DNA from: JBPCPM01 sp050999155 | Lineage (GTDB): Bacteria > Actinomycetota > Thermoleophilia > Solirubrobacterales > 70-9 | NCBI GenBank assembly: GCA_050999155.1 | Contig: JBPCPM010000090.1 | Span: forward strand, 1-27,224 | DNA length: 27,224 nt | Direction: 5' to 3' | Part shown: piece by piece, positions 22,018 through 27,224 of the stretch | Layout of the letters: every line of letters starts with the position of its first letter | How positions within the stretch are numbered: the first letter of the stretch is position 1 | The notes under the pieces: model-generated | What the model was told of the DNA's origin: nothing | The model's input: the letters and a program-made list of their open reading frames with translations, nothing else | Database searches by the model: none | Translations under genes and position numbers: made by a program

Positions 22018-22581
22018 ATGCCCGACGCCCGCTCCGAGCTCCAGGCCGCGCTGCTGACCAGCGAGCAGGCACGCGCCATCGAGGCGCACGGCAGCCGGGA
22101 CGCCGCCGTGCTGCTGCCCCTGTACGGCCTCGCCGAGGAGCCGACGCTGGTGTTCACCAAGCGCCGATCGGACCTGAGCCAACATGCGGGCGAGATCTCG
22201 TTTCCGGGCGGGCGGCCCGAGGACGGCGACACGTCGCTGCTCGACGCCGCCCTGCGCGAGGCCCACGAGGAGGTCGGTCTGGGGCGCGACCACGTTGACG
22301 TGGTGGGCGCCCTGCCCCCCACGCCGACGCTTGTCACCGACTACCGGGTCCAGCCCTACGTCGGGCTGATCCCCGCAGATACCGCGCTCGAGCCCGAGCC
22401 CGGCGAGGTCGAGGCGATCCTGCGCTTCACCCTGGACGACCTGGTTGCCGGGTACGGCCGCCGGCGGCTGGTCAAGCGCGGCGTCCCGTTCCGCAGCCCC
22501 ACCTACGAGGTGGACGGGGAGCTGATCTGGGGAGCAACGGCACGGATCCTCGGCACCTTCCTCGAGCGCTTCCGCGGATAG
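22018..22581 (+). CDS. CoA pyrophosphatase-like Nudix hydrolase
   Basis: A 187-residue Nudix enzyme that likely cleaves CoA or acyl-CoA into 3',5'-ADP and 4'-phosphopantetheine. The CoA-recognition signature upstream of the box reads TKRRSDLSQHAGEISFPGG (47-65), and the Nudix box continues GGRPEDGDTSLL then DAALREAHEEVGL (ending at residue 88) with the REAHEE metal ligands. This pairing is characteristic of the NudL/YeaB group. ATG 22018 is preferred; a TTG 12 bp upstream is in frame. It closes the plus-strand run begun by the DUF1015 gene and is followed by a hairpin terminator. Alternative: a related nucleotide-sugar Nudix enzyme, less likely given the signature. Confidence 0.91.
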   Translation: MPDARSELQAALLTSEQARAIEAHGSRDAAVLLPLYGLAEEPTLVFTKRRSDLSQHAGEISFPGGRPEDGDTSLLDAALREAHEEVGLGRDHVDVVGALPPTPTLVTDYRVQPYVGLIPADTALEPEPGEVEAILRFTLDDLVAGYGRRRLVKRGVPFRSPTYEVDGELIWGATARILGTFLERFRG

Positions 22582-22595
22582 GACCGGGGAACGAC

Positions 22596-22622
22596 GAGGG
22601 GCGGCCCGAAGGACCGCCCCTC
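22596..22622. terminator. Bidirectional hairpin terminator
   Basis: GAGGGGCGG (22596-22604) pairs perfectly with CCGCCCCTC (22614-22622) around a 9-nt loop. It lies between the convergent stop codons of the Nudix and BON-domain genes and can serve both. No T-tract is present, which is common in GC-rich actinobacteria. Confidence 0.75.
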
Positions 22623-22645
22623 ACCACATCGATCCGGTTCCCTGG

Positions 22646-23230
22646 TCAGGTGGAACCGTTGCCGCCCTCGGACTTGGCCGGTGCAGGTTCATCGGGCACG
22701 TGGAGCAGGTTGACCACGCGGTTGACGCCGTCGACGGCGCGGGCGCGCTCGACGAGGTCGGTGGCCTGCTGCTCTTCGGCCACCTCCCCGCGGAGGTACA
22801 CGGCGCCGTACTCGACGTTGACGGCGATCCCGTCCGGCGTGTCGTCGGGCCGGAGGATCTCGCTCTTGACCTTGTCGGTCAGCGCGGGATCGTTGCCCGT
22901 GTCGACGCTGGTCGACGGCGAGCCCGAGCCGGAACCGGCCGACGGGCTCGGCGACCCTGACGATCCGGACGCGGCCTTGCCGAGCAGCCGCCCGACGAGC
23001 ACGCCGACGAGCAGGCCACCCGCTCCGACGGCCAGCAGGCCCCGCGGGGTACCACGGTGCAGCCGGCGTGCGGCGCGAGCGCCCCACAGGGCACCGCCCA
23101 CGGCCCCAACGGCCTTCCCGGCGCTGTAGGGCAGGCGCGAGGCCTTCTTGGCGCCCTTGGCAGCTGCCGGGGGTGTCTTCGCCGAGCCCTTGGCTGCGGT
23201 CCTGGCGAACGTACTGAGCGTGCTTGCCAT
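22646..23230 (-). CDS. BON-domain membrane-anchored protein
   Basis: A 194-residue protein in three parts. A basic Ala/Lys-rich N-terminus (1-60) is followed by a hydrophobic Gly-rich helix LLAVGAGGLLVGVLVGRLLG (65-84). A Ser/Pro/Gly linker (87-112) comes next, then a BON domain (about 115-179: DPALTDKVKSEIL, IAVNVEYGAVYLRGEV, AVDGVNRVVNLLHV). BON domains bind phospholipid or attach to membranes in OsmY-like and secretin-associated proteins. The polar tail is Glu/Gly-rich. ATG 23230 has AGAGGA seven bases upstream; a GTG five codons earlier is less likely. It stands downstream of the sulfurtransferase gene on the same strand, but a strong hairpin separates them. Likely an envelope or stress protein; that role is inference. 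Confidence 0.85.
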   Translation of the reverse strand: MASTLSTFARTAAKGSAKTPPAAAKGAKKASRLPYSAGKAVGAVGGALWGARAARRLHRGTPRGLLAVGAGGLLVGVLVGRLLGKAASGSSGSPSPSAGSGSGSPSTSVDTGNDPALTDKVKSEILRPDDTPDGIAVNVEYGAVYLRGEVAEEQQATDLVERARAVDGVNRVVNLLHVPDEPAPAKSEGGNGST

Positions 23231-23269
23231 CAACTGTCCTCTCACTCGTTAGACCGGCGGCGCCACGTC

Positions 23270-23310
23270 CCGCGGGCGGGCGCCCTGTCAAGGGCCTACC
23301 CCGCCCGCGG
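23270..23310. terminator. Nested hairpin terminator after the sulfurtransferase gene
   Basis: An 11-bp perfect stem, CCGCGGGCGGG (23270-23280) with CCCGCCCGCGG (23300-23310), encloses a second stem, GCCCT/AGGGC (23282-23286, 23291-23295). It begins 18 bp past the sulfurtransferase stop codon and should end that minus-strand transcript before the BON gene. Confidence 0.75.
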
Positions 23311-23328
23311 CGCGACTAACCGTGGTCC

Positions 23329-24174
23329 CTAGCCGGCACCCTGCTCGACGGGGACGTCGACGAGGCTCCCCCACTCGGTCCAGCTGCCGTCGTAATTGCG
23401 CACGTCGTCGTGGCCCAGCAGCTCGTGCAGCACGAACCAGGTGTGGGCCGAGCGCTCGCCGATCCGGCAGTAGGCGATGATCGGCTCGTCGGCGAGCACG
23501 TCCTTGCCCTCGTACAGCTCGCGCAGCTCGTCGGCCGGCTTGAACGTGCCGTCCTCGGCGACCGCCTGCGACCAGGGGACCGACGCGGCGCCGGGGATGT
23601 GGCCCGGGACCATGGCCGACTCGCCCTCGTAGCCCGCCGGGGCCAGCGTCTCCCCGGAGAACTCGGCGGGGCTGCGGACGTCGACGAGGCGTGTCGGGCC
23701 CTCCAGCTCCTCGAGGACCCGGTCGCGCTTGGCGCGCAGCTCGTCACGGACCTCGGTGACCTCGAAGGTCTGGGGCTCATACGACGGTTCGCCGGTCTCG
23801 GTCGGCCGGTCCTCGGAGATCCACTTCTCCCGCGGGCCGTTGACCAGCTTGACCTTGTCGTGGCCGTAGTACTTGAAGTACCAGTAGGTGTAGGCGGCGA
23901 ACCAGTTGTTGCGATCGCCGTACAGGACGACCGTATGGTCGTTGGAGATCCCGACGCTGCCCATCAGCTCGGCGAAGGCGTCGGCGTCGAGGAAGGTGCG
24001 GCGGACGTCGTGCTGCAGGTCGGCCTGCCAGTCGAAGCCGATGGCACCCGGGATGTGGGCCTCCCGGTAGAGGGCGGGGTTCTCGTCGACCTCGACGATG
24101 CGGATCGCGTCGTCGTCGAGGTGCTCGGCAACCCAGTCCGTGCTTACGAGGACATCCTTGGCGTACTCGCCCAT
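23329..24174 (-). CDS. Thiosulfate/3-mercaptopyruvate sulfurtransferase (two rhodanese domains)
   Basis: A 281-residue tandem-rhodanese enzyme that moves sulfane sulfur to a thiophilic acceptor. The N-terminal domain (about 1-130) is structural: its active-site loop reads LYGDRNNWFAAYTYWYFKYY with no cysteine. The C-terminal domain has LVDVRSPAEFSGETLAPAGY (163-182) and the catalytic loop AYCRIGERSAHTW (Cys236). The chain ends YDGSWTEWGSLVDVP. The whole protein closely resembles mycobacterial CysA2/CysA3, which has CRIGERSS. The frame is open upstream to 24429, but ATG 24174 has an AGGAG site seven bases before it and a well-placed promoter, so the shorter form is right. Substrate preference (thiosulfate versus mercaptopyruvate) is uncertain. 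Confidence 0.93.
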   Translation of the reverse strand: MGEYAKDVLVSTDWVAEHLDDDAIRIVEVDENPALYREAHIPGAIGFDWQADLQHDVRRTFLDADAFAELMGSVGISNDHTVVLYGDRNNWFAAYTYWYFKYYGHDKVKLVNGPREKWISEDRPTETGEPSYEPQTFEVTEVRDELRAKRDRVLEELEGPTRLVDVRSPAEFSGETLAPAGYEGESAMVPGHIPGAASVPWSQAVAEDGTFKPADELRELYEGKDVLADEPIIAYCRIGERSAHTWFVLHELLGHDDVRNYDGSWTEWGSLVDVPVEQGAG

Positions 24175-24214
24175 ACGTGCGCTCCTAGCTCGATTTCGTC
24201 TATTCCTGATCGAG

Positions 24215-24243
24215 ATTATAGGGTGGGTGTGCGGACCTCGCAA
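24215..24243 (-). promoter_or_regulatory. Sigma-70-type promoter for the sulfurtransferase gene
   Basis: On the minus strand, TTGCGA (24243-24238) and a perfect TATAAT (24220-24215) are separated by exactly 17 bp. Transcription would start near 24207-24209, giving a leader of about 35 nt with the AGGAG ribosome site at 24186-24182. An AT-rich stretch here stands out against the GC-rich background. Confidence 0.75.
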
Positions 24244-24325
24244 ACCGGGCGCGGTTCGTGTGCCCGCAGGGCCACGCGCCGGTTGCCACTGGAAATACCG
24301 GGGCGAGGCGCGGTACGGTTCGCGT

Positions 24326-25009
24326 ATGGGTGAGGACAAAGACTCGAAGCTGCCTGGGTGGGTTCCCGACTGGGCGCGGCCGGAGACCGACCGCTCCGGC
24401 AAGGACGCAGACGCCACCAAGGCCAGCAACGACGCCCCCGACGAGTCGGACGGCTACAGCCTCGACGACTCCGAATCGGTCATGGGCGGCGCGGACGCCA
24501 CCACGGCCAGCAACGAGTCCGCCGACGACACCTCGAGCGACGAGGCGGCCGAGCAGACCGAGGAGGAGCCCGAGAAGATCACGGTCTCCCACGAGGAGGT
24601 CGACGACTGGTCCAAGGGCCCGGGCGGCTTTACCCTCGGCCGGACGCCGTACCTGGAGCGCCAGAAAGAGAGCCGCGAGTCGCTGGAGTCCGTCATGGGC
24701 GACGAGGCCGGCGCGGCGTCGCTCGCGCCGGGCACGGCGCAGAAGATCCTTGAGCGCGACAACCCCGAACCGGGCGAGGTCAAGGAGGTCGACGCGACCG
24801 GCGCCGACAAACGCCGCAAGATCGTCGGCGAGGGCTACGGGCCGCAGCGCAAGACACAGCTGATGGCTTTCGGCGGCGCGCTCGCCGCCCTCATCATCGT
24901 CTTCGGCGGGGCGTTCCTGGCGGTCACGCTGTTCGACAAGGTGCCGACCGAGAACCCGGTCGTCGCCCCCTGGGAGGACACCAGCCTCCCGCCCCGCGAC
25001 TTCAACTAG
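24326..25009 (+). CDS. Acidic single-pass membrane protein of unknown function
   Basis: I do not recognise a domain in this 227-residue protein. Residues 1-90 are strongly acidic and low-complexity, probably disordered, with internal repeats: ADATKASND (29-37) and ADATTASNE (57-65), and ESVMGGADA (50-58) and ESVMGDEAG (121-129). Residues 90-178 are charged, with GFTLGRTPYLERQKES in the middle. One membrane helix spans about 179-203 (LMAFGGALAALIIVFGGAFL). A short 24-residue tail rich in Pro follows (ENPVVAPWEDTSLPPRDFN). The layout suggests a type II-like protein with a large cytoplasmic part and a short external tail; that topology is inference. ATG 24326 is chosen because the frame upstream, open to 24098, overlaps the divergent gene. 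It shares a 150-bp divergent intergenic region with the sulfurtransferase. Confidence 0.75.
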   Translation: MGEDKDSKLPGWVPDWARPETDRSGKDADATKASNDAPDESDGYSLDDSESVMGGADATTASNESADDTSSDEAAEQTEEEPEKITVSHEEVDDWSKGPGGFTLGRTPYLERQKESRESLESVMGDEAGAASLAPGTAQKILERDNPEPGEVKEVDATGADKRRKIVGEGYGPQRKTQLMAFGGALAALIIVFGGAFLAVTLFDKVPTENPVVAPWEDTSLPPRDFN

Positions 25010-25042
25010 TCGCGGCCGGCGCTCCCAGGCAGCTCCCCTTCG

Positions 25043-25540
25043 TCAGACAGCCGCCCGCAGCACGCCCGTCACCGCGTCGGCTGCCGCCTGCGGCCACCCG
25101 TCGTGGTCGGAAGGATCGTGCTCGAGCAGGGCAACCGGAAACCGCCAGCGCTCGGCCGCATGGCGGAGGGCGTCGGCGCCGGCCTGCAGGTCGCGAGCGT
25201 CCACCGTGCCCCGCGCTTCGGCCACGACTCCCCGCACCGGGGTGTCGACGAGACCCTCCATCAAGGCCGGAAGGCGCGCGGTATGCAGGGCGCCGACGTC
25301 GGCGGGGTCCCCGGTGGCCGATCCGAGGAGCCACACGACGACCGTCGCATCCGCCACGTGATCGAGAACCGTGCCCAGCAGGGCGGGGTCGGCCTCGGCC
25401 GCCTCCAGGCCGGCCGCCTCGATCTCCGAGCGCCCGGAGGCGCTCCGGCTGGTCCCTCGGACCTGCCAGCCACCATCGAGCAATCGGCGTCCCAGCGCGC
25501 GGCCACGGCACCCACATCCGACGATCAGGGCTCGGGCCAC
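25043..25540 (-). CDS. Small Rossmann-fold NAD(P)-binding protein (SDR/YeeZ-like)
   Basis: A 165-residue protein starting with a dinucleotide-binding fold: ALIVGCGCRGRALGRRLLDG (residues 3-22) is a GxGxxG loop followed by a strand end at QVRGTSRS. The strand VVVWLLGSATGDPADVGAL (about 67-85) could be the NAD-site loop of an atypical SDR, and residues 100-130 contain VRGVVAEARGTVDARDL. The usual Tyr-x-x-x-Lys is not visible, and at 165 residues it is shorter than typical epimerases. GTG 25540 is chosen since the stop of the upstream membrane-protein gene lies just before it (25551-25553). The two minus-strand genes are probably co-transcribed. Function unknown. Confidence 0.68.
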   Translation of the reverse strand: MARALIVGCGCRGRALGRRLLDGGWQVRGTSRSASGRSEIEAAGLEAAEADPALLGTVLDHVADATVVVWLLGSATGDPADVGALHTARLPALMEGLVDTPVRGVVAEARGTVDARDLQAGADALRHAAERWRFPVALLEHDPSDHDGWPQAAADAVTGVLRAAV

Positions 25541-25550
25541 GCCGACCCGC

Positions 25551-25985
25551 TCAGGACCGGCCGTCGGCCCCGCCCTCGTCGGGCGGGGCGTCGGGGCGCG
25601 CGGGGCGCCGGCCGCGCTTGGGGGCACGCGTCCGCGCCCGCTCGGCGGCCAACTCGCCTTCGATGAACTCCTCGGCTTCGACCGTGTCGCGACCGAGCCG
25701 CTCTTGGGCGGGGCGGGCACGCTCGCGCACCCGCTCGTCCTCACGGACGCGGTGGTGCACGTCGTCCATGGACAGTTCCTTGCGGCCGCTCCGCCGCCGA
25801 CGTTCGTTCTGGGCCTCGAGCATCTGGTCGATGTCGTCGACCTCGAGTATCGCCTCGGTCTCCATCGACCGCGTCAGCTTCCAGTCGATGACGTCGGCGC
25901 CCGACCCCGGGTATAGCCGCGCGATCAGCAGCAGCACCGCCACAAGCAGCCCGATCCCCACGAACGTGAAGAGGAAGAACCCCAC
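25551..25985 (-). CDS. Small membrane protein with charged cytoplasmic tail, unknown function
   Basis: A protein of about 144 residues with no family I recognise. It has one N-terminal hydrophobic helix (GFFLFTFVGIGLLVAVLLLI) ending at the RLYPG turn. Next comes a middle region (ADVIDWKLTRSMETEAILEV then DDIDQMLEAQNERRRRSGRK) and a highly charged, probably helical tail rich in Glu and Arg (HHRVREDERVRERARPAQER through RAPKRGRRPARPD). The start is uncertain: GTG 25985 or TTG 25994 both place the helix at the very N-terminus, and an upstream extension would run into the divergent gene. It precedes the Rossmann-protein gene by 10 bp on the same strand. Confidence 0.68.
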   Translation of the reverse strand: MGFFLFTFVGIGLLVAVLLLIARLYPGSGADVIDWKLTRSMETEAILEVDDIDQMLEAQNERRRRSGRKELSMDDVHHRVREDERVRERARPAQERLGRDTVEAEEFIEGELAAERARTRAPKRGRRPARPDAPPDEGGADGRS

Positions 25986-26020
25986 CCCTGGCAAGGATAG
26001 AGCGGATAGCCTCGCGTGCT

Positions 26021-26815
26021 GTGACCTCGGACTTCCCCGCAAGCGTCGACGGTGTCCTGGGGTCGGTCGCCGATGCGACGGTGCCGGCATCCGACGACGG
26101 GCTGTTGCGCGGCGACGGCGCCTTCGAGGTCATCCGGCTGTACGCGGGCGCCCCCTTCGCCCTGGCCGACCATCTGGACCGCCTCGCCGGCTCGGCCGCC
26201 GCGATCGAGCTCCCGTGGGACCGTCAGGCCCTCTCCAACGAACTCGCCGATGTCCTCGAGCAGATGGCCGGTCGCGAAGCCCAGGTCCGCATCGTGCTCA
26301 CACGCGGCGGGCATCGCATCGTGATGGCCGAGCCGCTCCCGGACCGCGGTCGCACCCTGCGCCTGGTTTCCGTGACCTTCCGTCCCAGCTCGGTACTCGA
26401 TGGGGTCAAGTCGCTCTCGTACGCCGCCAACATGCACTGCTCGCGGATCGCGCGGAGCCGGGGAGCCGACGAGGCGGTGCTGGTCGACCCCGACGGCACG
26501 GTGCTCGAAGCGCCCACCGCCACGGTCTTCTGGGTCACGCAGGGCGGGCAGCTCCGCACGCCCACCCTCGACCTCGGGCTGCTGGCGTCCATCACCCGGG
26601 AGCGGCTGGAGAGCCTGCTCGACGTCGAGCAGGGCCCCTTTCCCCTCTCGGACCTGCGCGAGTCGCGGGAGGCGTTCCTCGCTTCGACGACACGGGAGGT
26701 CCAGCCCGTGGCCTCGGTCGACGGCGAGAAACTCTCCGATCCAGACGGCCAGACGACCCAGCAGGCCCGGGATGCGTTTGCGCAAGCCCGCGACGAGGAA
26801 CTCGCCAGATCATGA
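26021..26815 (+). CDS. Aminotransferase class IV (branched-chain aminotransferase/ADC lyase family)
   Basis: A 264-residue fold-type IV PLP enzyme that either transaminates amino acids or converts 4-amino-4-deoxychorismate to p-aminobenzoate. Visible elements are DDGLLRGDGAFEVIRLY (25-41), the Schiff-base Lys130 in LDGVKSLSYAANM, the following segment SRIARSRGADEAVLVDPDG (141-159), and the cofactor-contacting Glu163 in GTVLEAPTATVFWV. It then has LGLLASITRERLESLL (helix after the phosphate-binding region) and AFLASTTREVQPVASVDG. The SLSYAANM wording after the lysine is more like PabC (ADC lyase) than IlvE, but I cannot decide. GTG 26021 is the first start. Its stop overlaps the next gene's ATG (ATGA), implying coupling to the 3-hydroxyacyl-CoA dehydrogenase. 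Confidence 0.85.
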   Translation: MTSDFPASVDGVLGSVADATVPASDDGLLRGDGAFEVIRLYAGAPFALADHLDRLAGSAAAIELPWDRQALSNELADVLEQMAGREAQVRIVLTRGGHRIVMAEPLPDRGRTLRLVSVTFRPSSVLDGVKSLSYAANMHCSRIARSRGADEAVLVDPDGTVLEAPTATVFWVTQGGQLRTPTLDLGLLASITRERLESLLDVEQGPFPLSDLRESREAFLASTTREVQPVASVDGEKLSDPDGQTTQQARDAFAQARDEELARS

Positions 26816-27224
26816 GCGATCACGACATCTCCCGGATAGGGGTTGCCGGGGCGGGCACCATGGGGGCCGGCATTGCGCAGCTGGCCGCGCTGAGCGGGTT
26901 CGACACGATGCTCTGGGACCCCGACGCCGACGCGCTGAGCCGCGCGGAGGACCACATCGGCACGATGCTCGATCGCGGCGTCGAGCAGGGACGCTGGGAG
27001 GAGGCCGAGGCCTCGGAGGCCAAGGACCGGCTCACGACCGTGGACGATCTCGAGGATCTCGCCGCTAACGACCTGGTCATCGAGGCCGCCCCGGAGGAGC
27101 TGGGGCTCAAGCGCGACCTGTTCGACACGCTCTGCGACACGGGCGACGACACGCTCGTGCTCGCGACGAACACCTCGTCGCTGTCGGTCGGCGCCATCGC
27201 CCGGGGCTGCTCACGGCCTGAGCG
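26812..27224 (+). CDS. 3-hydroxyacyl-CoA dehydrogenase family protein, 3' end cut by window edge
   Basis: 137 codons of the NAD-binding domain are visible. The dinucleotide loop IGVAGAGTMGAGIAQLAALS (residues 9-28) is the family's GxGxMGxGIA motif, followed by VIEAAPEELGLKRDLFDTL and LATNTSSLSVGAIA, both standard for the 3HCDH_N domain of 3-hydroxyacyl- or 3-hydroxybutyryl-CoA dehydrogenases (NAD-dependent oxidation of the 3-hydroxy group in beta-oxidation or butyrate metabolism). The catalytic His-Glu pair and the C-terminal domain lie outside the window. ATG 26812 overlaps the preceding stop by ATGA. Whether it is a stand-alone FadB2-type enzyme or part of a longer multidomain protein cannot be seen. 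Confidence 0.9.
   Translation, partial: MSDHDISRIGVAGAGTMGAGIAQLAALSGFDTMLWDPDADALSRAEDHIGTMLDRGVEQGRWEEAEASEAKDRLTTVDDLEDLAANDLVIEAAPEELGLKRDLFDTLCDTGDDTLVLATNTSSLSVGAIARGCSRPE

Overview
The window is about 27 kb of GC-rich, densely packed bacterial DNA. GC-rich third codon positions, GTG and TTG starts, an ECF sigma factor, an O-methyl-oxygenase-like MpaB/DUF2236 protein, a mycobacterial CysA2-like sulfurtransferase and an alpha/beta hydrolase-adenylate cyclase fusion all suggest an actinobacterium. My best guess is the class Thermoleophilia (Solirubrobacterales or relatives). This is inferred from gene content; no rRNA is present to confirm it.

Region 1 (1-5.3 kb): a minus-strand ECF sigma factor overlaps an O6-alkylguanine-DNA methyltransferase that runs off the left edge. 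Divergent from them is a plus-strand run of a patatin-like lipase, a zinc alcohol dehydrogenase, an isocitrate lyase/PEP mutase family protein and a class I methyltransferase. A decayed response-regulator fragment lies between the last two.

Region 2 (5.3-8.6 kb) is looser and looks acquired. Two segments, each with one alpha/beta hydrolase gene (a stand-alone enzyme, then a hydrolase fused to a class III nucleotide cyclase), are separated by direct repeats. The repeats resemble each other and the 3' flank of the tRNA-His gene at 8.56-8.63 kb.

Region 3 (8.7-13.5 kb): an enoyl-CoA hydratase family gene, tRNA-Arg(UCU), a structured leader in front of a secreted CAP-domain protein, a very strong hairpin, and the overlapping potassium-uptake pair trkA-trkH.

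Region 4 (13.5-18.8 kb): a minus-strand MacB/FtsX-type ABC exporter (permease plus ATPase), a divergent MpaB/DUF2236 gene, tRNA-Pro(UGG) and a second secreted CAP-domain protein.

Region 5 (18.9-22.6 kb): a plus-strand run of a frameshifted DUF1015 gene, a PduO-type cobalamin adenosyltransferase, an OsmC protein, a short-chain dehydrogenase and a CoA-pyrophosphatase-like Nudix hydrolase, closed by a hairpin.

Region 6 (22.6-27.2 kb): a BON-domain membrane protein and a two-domain sulfurtransferase on the minus strand, the latter with a clear -35/-10 promoter; a divergent acidic single-pass membrane protein; two small minus-strand genes (a Rossmann protein and a membrane protein); then a class IV aminotransferase overlapping a 3-hydroxyacyl-CoA dehydrogenase cut by the right edge.

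Most of the window is ordinary chromosomal housekeeping and accessory metabolism. I see no CRISPR array, transposase, integrase, phage gene or classical defence cluster. The observations most worth checking are the tRNA-His-associated direct repeats around the hydrolase segments, the structured leader before the TTG-started CAP gene, the sigma factor/Ogt coupling, and the DUF1015 frameshift.
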